Source: Homalodisca vitripennis
Taxonomy: Eukaryota > Arthropoda > Insecta > Hemiptera > Cicadellidae
Reading direction: 5' to 3'
NCBI RefSeq assembly: GCF_021130785.1
Contig: NC_060214.1
Coordinates: 6,697,001 to 6,761,000 of the forward strand
DNA: 64,000 nucleotides
Positions 12,884 through 22,290 of the stretch are shown in pieces. The notes beneath the pieces were generated by a model, which saw only the letters and a list, made by a program, of their open reading frames with translations, searched no databases and was not told the origin of the DNA. A program made the translations under genes and the position numbers. Each line of letters begins with the position of its first letter. Positions within the stretch are counted from its first letter, which is position 1.

Positions 12884-13901
12884 TTCAATACACGACTCTT
12901 TGCTTCAAAGGAAAAACTACACAAGATTTGGAAATCACATCATTTGTGGAACTGACTTCATGCATTCAGTATTTTACTGACAGGAATTTGAAAACGAACC
13001 AATCAAAATCAAATGTCATCAATTTCTGCCTAAGACCAAGGGAATTTGCAAGGCAACCTGCTGTATTTGTGGACGATGTCCTTTTAGAGGAAACTGGATC
13101 CACGAAATTCCTGGGGATGTACATTGATCAAGGTCTGACCTGGGACGACCACGTTAACAATATATGTGCTAGAATTACTTCTGGCATATTTGCCTTGCGA
13201 AGCCTAGCTAAATACTGTTCCCCTGAAGTCTTAATGACGGCATATTTCGGTCTCATATATCCGCACTTTGCGTATGGCTTGAGACTGTGGGGGGGCTGTG
13301 CCAAACACAAGATGGAACGCGTTTTCAGGCTTCAAAAAAAGGCAATTAGAATTATTGCAAAGTTGAATTACAGAGAGTCGTGTAGGGACTCTTTTAGGGA
13401 GCTGGGTTTGCTGACATTGCCCTGTCTCTATATGTTTCATGTGATCCTGTACTGTCAATCGAAGTGCACTCTAGTCCGGGGCAGGGACTTTCATCAGTAT
13501 GAAACTAGAGCCAGGGACAACTTTAGAGTCCATAGTCATAGACTGGCGGTATCTCAGCATTTACCGCATCAGGTTGGCGTCGGCTTAATCAACAAGCTCC
13601 CTGAAAGTGTAAAAAATGCAACTAATCAAATCCAATTCAAAACTCGTCTCAAATGCCTGTTGGTGTCAAAAGCATTTTATTCGCTAGAGGAGTTTATGAT
13701 GAGTCGCTGGGATATCTAAAAATATCTTAAATTACCAAAATTTAAAATCTGGATCCAAAGATAGTGTGAATTAGTGTGAATGAGTGAAATGTAAGTCTGA
13801 CTGTGTGTGAGTGTGTAGAGTATTTGCTGTTTGAATATATGACGACTGCTATACAATGTTATATATTGTCTAAAAGCAATAAAGAAATGATGATTTGATT
13901 T
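12884..13901 (+). mobile_element. 5'-truncated non-LTR retrotransposon (LINE copy A) in satellite
   Basis: The element interrupts a satellite monomer exactly. GATTAA precedes it (12878-12883) and GATTAA follows it (13902-13907), after which the monomer resumes with 'ctgaaactctctgag'. GATTAA is thus a likely 6-bp target-site duplication, although the tail (TGATTTGATTTGATT) shares bases with it. The element holds the C-terminal part of a reverse-transcriptase ORF, a GT-rich 3' UTR, an AATAAA at about 13,879 and a short GATTT tandem tail. The structure is that of a jockey/CR1-like LINE that lost its 5' part at insertion. A diverged second copy lies at 33,125-34,072 on the other strand. Confidence 0.88.
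12886..13719 (+). CDS. Reverse transcriptase, C-terminal fragment (LINE copy A)
   Basis: This 277-codon frame is open from the 5' truncation point and has no natural start; the first methionine-like codon is a TTG at 12928. It begins QYTTLCFKGK, which resembles the segment just around the catalytic box (YADD) of a LINE reverse transcriptase. Family hallmarks after that point follow: 'KTNQSKSNVINF' near residue 45, 'KFLGMYIDQGLTWDDHV', 'YPHFAYGLRLWGG' and 'LQKKAIRIIA', then the terminal 'LPESVKN…QFKTRLKCLLVSKAFYSLEEF'. The fingers domain, most of the palm, the endonuclease and ORF1 are absent, so it cannot be active. The frame is free of stops, so the insertion may be fairly recent. Assignment to a jockey/CR1-type clade is inferred from these motifs. 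Confidence 0.85.
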   Translation, partial: QYTTLCFKGKTTQDLEITSFVELTSCIQYFTDRNLKTNQSKSNVINFCLRPREFARQPAVFVDDVLLEETGSTKFLGMYIDQGLTWDDHVNNICARITSGIFALRSLAKYCSPEVLMTAYFGLIYPHFAYGLRLWGGCAKHKMERVFRLQKKAIRIIAKLNYRESCRDSFRELGLLTLPCLYMFHVILYCQSKCTLVRGRDFHQYETRARDNFRVHSHRLAVSQHLPHQVGVGLINKLPESVKNATNQIQFKTRLKCLLVSKAFYSLEEFMMSRWDI

Positions 13902-14720
13902 GATTAACTGAAACTCTCTGAGATAGGCAGAATGTATGAGATGGAATTGCATTGGTGTTTAATTTCGGAGAATTGTTCTGTAAATATATCACACTATATC
14001 ACAAATAAGGACAGTTACGCAAGTTCAGGAAGGTTGGCGGCGTAGTCTTTACGACATCGTTAGGTTTCTGCTGCGATTAACCAGAACTCTCTGAGATAAG
14101 CAGAATGTATGATGTGGAATTACCTTCGTGTTTAATTTCTTATTTATTGAGAGATTTATCTTCTACATTTTAGATACAGTATCAGAAATAAGGACAGTTA
14201 CGCGAGTTCCGGAAGATAGGCTGGTTTCCGCAGCGTAATCTTTACGACATCGTTACGTATCTGCTGCGATTAACCAGAATTCTCTGAGATAAGATGAATT
14301 TATGAGGAAAAATTTCCTTAGTGATTAATTTCCTGGTGATTGGGACATTTATCCTGTAAATGATAAAAACTGTACTACAATCGAGGACAGTTACGCTAGT
14401 TCAGGAAGATTGGCTGGTTTCCGCAGCGTAATCTTTACGACATCGTTAGGTCTCTGCTGCAATTAACCAAAACTCTCTGAGATAAGCAGAATGTATGAGG
14501 TGGAATTGATTTAGTGTTTAATTTCGTAGTTATTGGGAGATTGACCCTGTAAATGTTGGAGACTGTATCACAAACGAGGACAGTTACGCAAATTCTGTAA
14601 GACAGGAGGGATTGCGTAGCGTAACTGTTATGACATCGTTACGTATCTGCTGTGATTAAGTGAAATCCTCATATTGTAAGCTAATCCATACTATGGAACT
14701 TTCTTAGTTTTTAATGCTGG

Positions 14721-15612
14721 ATAAAAATGACTATCGATGAAACCACGTAAACACCATGTAATAAAGAATCATTACTATAGAATTCCGTGTGGTTAACAGT
14801 TTCATTTTGTAAGTGTTACAAATGACGTTGAATAGAGTGGTTAGTAACCAATTATTTAGTTCTTTTCCTCAAGACATCATGATAAATTAACAACCTGCTT
14901 ATCAAAAATGGATATATAAATATTGTCCTATATAAATTAAATCTATTTGTTTAACGTTAGTTATAAAATAACATTGAACCTTTTAAACTAAGAAAAGTTT
15001 CAGACTAAAGGAGAAGCGTTACAGGGTATTTTCTTATAATAGGTAAATTTGTAGATAGTTGTTTTCTGGTTATACCTAGGCTTGGAAAATACAGGTTTAA
15101 AAGTGATCTCCAAGGGGTAAGACACTTGAAATCGTTGAAGTAACGATCGTTTGGTTACCTATCAAAAGTGGTTGTAGCATGTTGCTGCTCCGTTCCTATA
15201 TTAAAGTAACAACCTGCATTCTTCTGTTAAGACAGTTGTAAAATATATTTTGTCGCAGGATATCTGGAGAACTAAAGAAGCTACAGCCATTAATCTGCAA
15301 TTCTACATTGGGATCATCTAGTTTTATTAAGTTAGATGTCCCTACAGGGAATTTGGTTGAACGTCATGAAACCTAACTGTCTACAGCATGTTTAAGAATG
15401 ATTTGCACAATAGACTTAAAATTATGACTCAAGAAACAAAGACAAAAAACTAACAGCAAACCGAGTTGCAGGTTTGGAATTTCGAATGAAATATCAGCAA
15501 AACCTGTTACGGGACATATGGTCTGGCATATTCACATTTTGTTTTAAAAGTATGTTTAACCTACTGATATGCACACAGTCCATATAATGACTGATGACTT
15601 AGTAGACCACAC
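14721..15612. other. AT-rich non-coding stretch
   Basis: No gene or element was recognised between the satellite and the TIR element at 15.6 kb. Confidence 0.45.
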
Positions 15613-16391
15613 TTTTTGACGTGACAACGTCTTAAATTAGGTTGCGGCTCGGAGTCACTCATGAAAAAGTGTAACGCCCGGTAACGTTACGATGCCCGTC
15701 CAGTGGGTCCGCCGCACGGGATCCGCACGGGGGTTAAAGCAGATAACTGTGGGTCCGCCGCACGGGATAAAGCAGATAACTATGTTATTCGTGAAAATGT
15801 GGAGTGCTTAGATTCGTCATTTACAACAACTACAACAATAAAGGTAAATAATTGTACACTGATATTTCATTATGGTAAATTATGATTGATTAATTGTTAG
15901 ATTGACACAAAAGTTGAGAAACTGAGTTTATAGGTTATGTCATACTATTGACAAATGTTGATAGTGTTAAGTAAATTATTAGTTTAAATCACTCTGCAAT
16001 CAATCGTAATTCAGTCGATTGAGAAGAAACAGCGCGTATTGCTAGTCAAACATTTAAAATAACAAATTATAACCTCTAACCTGTCATAACAGTGCGACCA
16101 AACAAACGAACTAAACCGACCAATCACCACGCGCGGAGTTAGAATTTAACTGTGTTTAGCAAGAATTTCAAATTCCAATTTTAGTAAATGTTTTATTCAA
16201 CTTTACCATTTACAATAACAAATTTTAATTAATTTCAAATTATGTACAATGTTTTAGTAAACAAAATATATTTCTATAGTTAAAATTTGTGCAATTCTTA
16301 TTTTCATTCAATTCCTTGTTCCTATTGTGCAATTTAATAATATTCATATCAATAAATATTCTACCGAGAAAAAGACGTTGTCACGTAAAAT
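15613..16391. mobile_element. ~780-bp element with short inverted termini (TIR element 1)
   Basis: The left end reads TTTTGACGTGACAACGTCTT (15614-15633). The right end, on the opposite strand, reads TTTTACGTGACAACGTCTT (16372-16390), one base different. Between them is a GC-rich block near the left end ('taacgcccggtaacgttacg' and 'gtccgccgcacggga', the second repeated) and an A/T-rich remainder. No transposase frame is present, so a non-autonomous DNA transposon is the simplest reading. No clear target duplication was seen, so the pair could also be a chance survival of longer ends. Confidence 0.5.
15703..15782 (+). repeat. Short GC-rich tandem duplication
   Basis: 'gtgggtccgccgcacggga' followed by 'taaagcagataact' occurs twice in succession. 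The first copy carries an extra 'tccgcacgggggt'. It lies in the GC-rich left part of TIR element 1, and its 'ccgcac' and 'cacggg' words resemble those in the arms of the 28.0-30.3-kb element. Confidence 0.75.
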
Positions 16392-16899
16392 CTTCGCCCG
16401 TAAAACCGACTTTACAGGCAACCATAATTTTTTTATTTAACTGTTCATAGCCGTAGTGGACCAATCAAATACTGTATATTACAAGAGCCTATCTACGTTA
16501 TTATTTTAAGAATACATTTTTCTTTTGTTGTGGTGTTATCTTACAAAACATTGACGAACAATGTTTATTTGTCAATTACTGTTTCTGTATATTATAATTG
16601 CGTCTTTAATAACTCAGAAACATAACTGTGGTAAATAATTTCACTTGGGTGATTGTTGTAGACAAATAGAGGACTCACCCTTAATAATATAGTATTTACC
16701 GTACGTCTCATGATTAGAGAAGTTGACATCAATTTATATAGAAGGCTTAAATAAAACATTTAAATGTTCTAAAAAATACTTGAAACAAACTGTGAAATCT
16801 TCGTTGTAACTTTAGTTCCAAAAGGCTAAAATGTGAAAAATATTTTATTGAAAGTGTTAACTCTTCCTCAAAGGACTTTTTTAAAAGCGCAGCGGAATG
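16392..16899. other. AT-rich non-coding stretch
   Basis: No gene or named element was recognised. Confidence 0.45.
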
Positions 16900-17010
16900 A
16901 CGAGCAGGTGTGACAACGATGGAGTCTGAGTGAAAAGTAACGTGACAGATGTGACATCAGCTGTCACTCTGACGTCATAGGTGACAGCAAAGTGACGTCA
17001 GGGATTGATA
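16900..17010 (+). promoter_or_regulatory. Cluster of CRE-type and TGACA sites
   Basis: Two perfect TGACGTCA palindromes lie at 16970-16977 and 16993-17000, 23 bp apart. Just upstream are 'gtgacagatgtgacatca' and the inverted pair GTGACA…TGTCAC (16951-16967). TGACGTCA is the cAMP-response element bound by CREB/ATF-type bZIP proteins. No transcript was found next to it. A role as enhancer or promoter is inference from the density of sites. Confidence 0.35.
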
Positions 17011-17589
17011 ACGTCTCTTCGAATTCATGCATTGGTTGCTCTATTATTTAGTCTTACACAATACATTGTTGTTTGATTCTGACTAGGATCAAATTATTTT
17101 CCTTGTTCATTGTATTGTATTAATTTGGAATTAGCGTAATAACTAACAATGTCTTTAATTAACTGCAGTATTTTGCAGTCATTCATAAATTCTTATAAGA
17201 ACATTTATTGGTCATTTGCTTTACATAAGTAGTACGCATAGGTTTTATGATTAAAAGGACATAACTAAGAGCACTCACTAGTCATAACCTTTACCATTTA
17301 CACCTTCTTGCCTTGGACGTCAGTACTTTACTAAGGATAATAACCAAACGTACGGAAGGATATCGGCTGCCGAATTCTCTTTCAACCTGAAGAGTAATGC
17401 TCTGTGTGTAACTGCGTAGAATGTTGGTTTTTTGCAGAAATGCATACGAAATGTGGTTCAGTGTTGTATGCAGGAGTTAAGGTCTGGGCCCCATCCTTAG
17501 AACTGACTGAGAAAAATAATAAAATCCTTTGTCAGGGTATAATTCTGAATACAACTTTACCACTAAACTAATTGAAAATTATTTCACGT
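17011..17589. other. AT-rich non-coding stretch
   Basis: No gene or named element was recognised. Confidence 0.45.
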
Positions 17590-17828
17590 GTTTCTTTTAT
17601 TTATTTTTGTTTAAGGAGAGGCCGATTCACTTTTAAGCTTTATTCTGCCCTAACTCATGGGCCAAAGGCGTTATCTTCTAAAATACAAATAAGGGAGAAA
17701 GTCGATATTGCAGTACAAGGCGATATTACTGATAAACAGTACTAATATCACAGATAGGATTTCAACCTGCGCTATCCTCCAACTCAGATGAAAATTTCAA
17801 CGTATTTCACCACTCGCCATCGACTCCC
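17590..17828 (-). mobile_element. tRNA-Ser-derived SINE, copy 2
   Basis: This is the same family and orientation as the copy at 9.3 kb, and is more decayed. Plus-strand landmarks in common are 'taaggaga-gccgat', 'ctcatgggcca', 'gggaga.agtcgata', 'cagtacaaggcgat', 'tactgataaa.agt', 'cacaga-aggatt.caacctgcgctat' and the terminal 'cgactccc'. The B box has changed to 'gttgaaatcc'. The 3' end is T/A-rich ('tttatttatttttg' on the plus strand). Substitutions are spread along the whole length, so it is an older insertion. Confidence 0.8.
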
Positions 17829-18347
17829 TTACCTTCCTTTTAGTTTTGAGAACTCGAACATAAACTGATATATATATATATGAAATCTGCACTCAGATCA
17901 GTTTACCAACACCGTGGTGAGGTCTTGTCTGTAAATTCGTGGTATTTATAGTAAAAAAAGTATACCATGGTATTTATAGTTCACGCTTGTACATTTAATT
18001 GTTCGTTCAGAAGCCTCTTTATTTCATCATAAGTGTTTATGAATATCATTTAAACATTTTGAAATAAAATTAGTCATCAATTTAAACTAAAATATGGTAC
18101 CATACCTTGTCTAAACCGTTCCAAATGTTGTAAATTTTCACTAGATGATTCGGGTACAATTGAAAGATTCGTCACCAGGTATTATTTAATCCCATTAATA
18201 TAATCACTGTTTTACAGGCAACAAGGACCGAGTAATTTTTTTTAACCAAAATATGGAATCTAAACTAACAAAAAGCTGTGTACAACGAGGCTTCATGGGA
18301 CTTTCCCAAAGCCGGCCTTTAGGCAATAAAAAGAAAACGATTATCAG
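17829..18347. other. AT-rich non-coding stretch
   Basis: Contains a short TATATATATA run near 17,870. No gene was recognised here. The end may belong to the Penelope-like remnant that follows. Confidence 0.4.
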
Positions 18348-18605
18348 GTGGTTAAAAAGAGGCCAAAGTGCTCCACGTGGGTTGTGAAAAGTCTTCTTGA
18401 CAACAGTTACGACATAGGGGAAACTAATGACAGTTTAGGAATTTTACATAAATCCAAGAAAAGACGTAAACTTAATATTCCAGAAGAATATAAGATATAC
18501 AAACATTTCAAACATCAAGACTCTAACTGTATTATTTAAAACGAGAAACTTCAGATTAATACGCACTGTACTTTTAGCAATATTCTTGGAAAGCATATCT
18601 TATCA
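18348..18605 (+). pseudogene. Penelope-like element, C-terminal ORF remnant (probable)
   Basis: The frame at 18348-18539 ends with 'KSKKRRKLNIPEEYKIYKHF'. It continues in frame past a TAA with 'NEKLQINTHCTFSNIL'. A pattern 'gkrLNiLEe-EIYK…N-QLnf-th-lF--iL' is characteristic, in my recollection, of the extreme C-terminus of Penelope-like retroelement proteins, after the GIY-YIG endonuclease. About 230 bp downstream lies a CTGAAGA…CGAAA hairpin of the kind found at Penelope-like element ends, which supports the call. The reverse-transcriptase and endonuclease parts are not recognisable upstream, so the remnant is short and dead. A domain search would decide. Confidence 0.48.
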
Positions 18606-18829
18606 TCAGCTGATAACTAAGAGGTAAGAACTCAACAGGAAGAGTGACGTAGCAGCTGCATGCCTGAACCTGTCTTCTGTCCGCCTGGTCGTGACTGTTT
18701 GTGCGAGGAAGGCCTAACGTCAACGTTTTTTTACGTTTGCACCTATCTATTTGGTTATTATGTGTGAGTGTGTTATTTTTTAATTTTTAAAGCTTTGGCA
18801 ACCCCAAAGGAGCACTTCTATTTAACCAT

Positions 18830-18872
18830 CTGAAGATGAAACTTTTGTTCCGAAATATTTAGTGGAAACTTA
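18830..18872 (+). ncRNA. Hammerhead-like motif (Penelope-like element end)
   Basis: CTGAAGA (18830-18836) is followed by a small hairpin (GAAAC-tttt-GTTCC) and then CGAAA. This order, CTGANGA, stem, GAAA, is the conserved core of hammerhead ribozymes, which are known in Penelope-like elements. The stem is short and the flanking stems are not convincing, so catalytic activity is doubtful. Confidence 0.35.
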
Positions 18873-18880
18873 GAACCTCT

Positions 18881-19712
18881 GGAACTGTTCTAATAAGGTA
18901 TAGTACCATATTATTTTAGTTAACCATACAATTACGGGGCTATAGAACGTGAAATTTGATAAATTGAAATACATAATTATTCTTTGTCTGCTTGGTTATG
19001 TACAATACGTCTACTAGCTTAAGAATTATCATTACAGCTGCAATCATACCCGGAGTTATTTCCTGAGATAAACGTTCATGTATATGATTATGGGAATTAA
19101 ATATGCCACTTCACGTTATTCAACAAAAAATAGTAGATATGTGCACAGCTTCATGCATTTGATAAATATGTGACAAAAATATAATGGTAGAAAATATTTT
19201 TGTTGCAAATTTTGGTTATCAGTATGTTTAGCCATTTTGAGACGTTTTGGCAACATTTTCCAAATCTAGCTTTAGTACTTAAATGAAAATAAATAGAAAA
19301 AATAGTTTCTGGAAACTGACAACCAATAGGAATACAATAGATTTTTTATTTATTTGCGTGGTTTAGAATGAACTTCATTGCTATTTACTTCATTGGACAA
19401 AGAAGTCTGTACTCATTATAACTCTCGGAAGAGTTAACTTTTTACAGTTCATATTTGGTGTAAAACTCCACCACTACTTCCTTTTTATAGAGACTGAAAA
19501 TGGTAAAAAATAAAATTGTGGAATGGGAAGACATACTCCAGTCCATGGTGGATGTGCGTTTACCATTTGCTTGTACTAGTTACAGAGGAATTACATCTTG
19601 TTCTAAGATGGATTGGATCATTTGAAGATGGAAGTGTATCTTCCAATGACTATCAAGATTGCTTGGTATGCCATTTAAGAAGTAAACACCTACGAGGTCC
19701 CTGTTATTAGAC
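18881..19712. other. AT-rich non-coding stretch
   Basis: No gene was recognised. The 64-codon frame at 19516-19710 runs into a dispersed-repeat end and resembles no family. Confidence 0.4.
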
Positions 19713-19752
19713 GCGTAGCATTGTGTGCGAAGCCGCGGGAAACCGCCTCGAA
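19713..19752 (-). repeat. End of the 'cccgcggcttcgcac' dispersed repeat (minus strand)
   Basis: On the minus strand this reads 'gtttcccgcggcttcgcac', identical to the start of the repeat at 45.6 kb. Only the start is clear; the body is too decayed to delimit. Confidence 0.55.
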
Positions 19753-22023
19753 GTAGCTATAGATTTAGTAAGTCATAGTAATCTCTATTTTCATATCGGA
19801 CAGGAAATAGCGTTGTAGAATATGCTCAACTTTGCTACTCAAACTCCTTTCCATATTCCTTATAGATAAATAGAATGATAACATCCTCCTCATTTCCTGC
19901 ACTATCAGAAGTGAAATGTGGCATTTTATCCAATCTCTCCTAACTGGGTAGCTTGGAAAACAATCATTTTGATGTGTGCCACAATGTTACTTACCATTAT
20001 ACCAGGACATTTCATCAGTTTTTATAGTTCCAATCGTACATAAACCTGTAAGTATGAACTCCGTTTCTACCTATTAGCTACTAGCAGGTAGCATTATTTT
20101 ATAATAAACTCCTTACGTACAACGCTGAACCATTAATGAAAAGGCAACATTGGTGATGCAAGATGTCTTGAATTGAGATCAGCAGTGCAATAAGGCTCTG
20201 CTTTAGATGATGTTTCGCAGTGGTGGAACTATGGGAGGACCCCTAAAAGCCCCCCCCCCAATATTATTTATGTACAAGCTACCCAACTTATTTGATATAA
20301 AATAGTTAAATGTTTTACAGTGAATAAGGCCTATCTAGATTATTCAAATTTAGACCCAATTCAGATTCGCTCCTCCCCCAAATCCAAGCCCAAGTTATGC
20401 TACTGAATCTCCGTTAGAGTTTATTTTTTTTTTTTATAGTTAAATTTATAATCTCAGTCCTTTAAGATAAATTTGCATTACGACAGGAAAAGGGTATTTT
20501 TGATTTTTAATAGATTTTGTAGAAATGTGTACTTATCAATCACCCTTATGATGGAATCCCTAAAGGATTTTGAAATTTGAACAGGTTCAGGTATCCAAAG
20601 GACGCAAAATCATTATTCCCCGAAAAACACATTTATGTTGTATTTTAAATATTCGTGGACTTTTGAATAAGATAAAAGAAATATGGCTTGGATACGTTGG
20701 TTAGCTAGTCTTAAGCAATAAAGAGTTGCAATATTGAGGCTGTTTTATTTATTTCCAAATTTTTATTTTAACGTACATCATTATTGTTACTATTTTTATA
20801 CTAATACTAAATTTAATTTATTTCAAAACGTCAATGTATAGGCCGTTCCACTTTGGAAACAAACTGTTATGTAATTAATTGTTTAGTTTTAACAAAACTA
20901 ACTGTAGTGGTAATTTGGAATAATTTTGAATAGAACCCTTGGAAAAATATGGGAAAAGCAAGATATACGTTTTTTACACTGTGTATGTAAATTAAACCTG
21001 AATGGCATGAATGACAATTACCTTATAAATATCTGTTAATTCCTTAAGTGATACAATTTTAACACATGACATTTTCCTGAGTTATATCTATCTATCTTAC
21101 AAAATCTCTTTCCTCATGACATATTCTTTTTAAATATAGCCTTTCGTTCCCTTCCAGTACACTCATCTACGTATTGGGAAAATCCATTCACTTATGATTA
21201 ACTATTTTCTTTGAACGAGCTTACAAAATTATCCAAAATTAATTTACTTGAAATAAGTATAGTTTTTTAGAGAGACAAAAAATTATAAATTTCTTATTCC
21301 AAAATAAAGATTCGCTGGACTGTGACAATAAAATTAACGCAACCAAAAACCCAACCTTCCTTCTTCGCTTCATTATTATGGGACCGGTTTTCGGTTTGAA
21401 TTGTATTAAAAACCATTTTCAGTCATAGACTCTTAAGATATTTTTCTGAAACTAGAAAAGTAAAAGAATATCTAATCATTTCACGTGAAGTTGTTGGCAT
21501 TTGAAGCCGAATTTAGGGCTATCTTTTAATCAGACCAAGAGCTAATGAGGATATGGATTTTTCACCATTATATATATGAAGGGAGACCAGATGTAACACT
21601 ATATATTCATTAAATAATATTGTATAAATATACGTTATTAAAAATACATTTCATTAGTATATTATCATTCATCAAATCATAAATCGTTAAAAACATCACT
21701 TTTCCTGAAGCAGTAATGGATCATTCTGTATAAAATACGCTTTATTACCATCACACAATCTAATTTGAGTCTAAATTTTCTAAATATCCTAGTGCTTGAA
21801 ATGTCTCGTGGAGTGTCACTTTGTTCATTTTTTGTTTTCAGGAGGTTACCGCTAACAACGAAAAATTTATCTATGACTGAGTTATGGCTTTATAATAAGA
21901 AAAAACTATTCCAGCCAAACATGGAATCGACCTCCTTAAAGTTCGTTCTACTTGTCTTGTTACATAATACAGTATGAATGAGCTCTCTGAAATACATCTT
22001 TCAAATGCAAGATTTCAAGTCCG
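19753..22023. other. AT-rich non-coding stretch
   Basis: Contains a run of nine C residues near 20,251 and a T-run near 20,426. No gene, RNA or element was recognised. Confidence 0.45.
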
Positions 22024-22290
22024 TAGCCTATTTCATTAGCGTTACTATGTCACATGTTACAATACCATAAGATTACAACACTCAGTCTATTTACATATGT
22101 ATTTTTTCTGCAATTTCCTCGTTTAGATAACCGTTACCCGTAAGACTAATGTAAAAATTTTGTTAAAACTCATTTCACAGGAAGACATGTGCCATCGTCG
22201 AACTCGATGTTGCTTAGAAACATATAGAAATGAAGGTGCATGCAACATTTTTCCGCACCTCAAATAATAGGCTTCGCTAACGCTCAGCCA
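22024..22290 (-). repeat. GCTGAGCG dispersed repeat, copy 1
   Basis: Read on the minus strand, it has 'ggctgagcgttagcgaagcc' (22257-22277 region), 'tattatttgaggtgcggaaaaatgt', 'acattagtcttacgggtaac' and 'aacatgtgacatagtaacg', in the same order as in copies at 39, 55 and 58 kb. The 189-codon minus frame running through it is not shared by the other copies, so it is not treated as a gene. Confidence 0.7.

Larger units (their letters stand above)
10470..14720. repeat. Large satellite array, ~180-195-bp monomers with higher-order structure
   Basis: Monomers are anchored by 'cagttacgcgagttca', for example at 10643, 10828, 11325, 11505, 12806, 14012, 14195, 14388 and 14581. Each has 'tttccgcagcgtaatcttt', 'acgacatcgttacg', 'ctgctgcgattaacc' and 'gaaactctctgagata'. 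A second monomer type carries 'tacgtttacgaa' and 'cttctacag'. A third block, 'gaaatttaaaggtga', recurs at 11283, 11939 and 12767, and 'acactcttcgtgtttaatta' recurs at about 10.96, 11.63 and 12.38 kb. Together these show a higher-order unit of roughly 660-830 bp. The array is split by a LINE at 12,884-13,901. I do not recognise the satellite family. Confidence 0.9.

Noticed and set aside
10470..14720. CRISPR-like array
   Set aside because: Monomers are ~180-195 bp with no unique spacers, and the genome type is eukaryotic. This is a satellite.
17860..17882. TATA box near 17,870
   Set aside because: A short TA microsatellite with no transcript or start motif around it.
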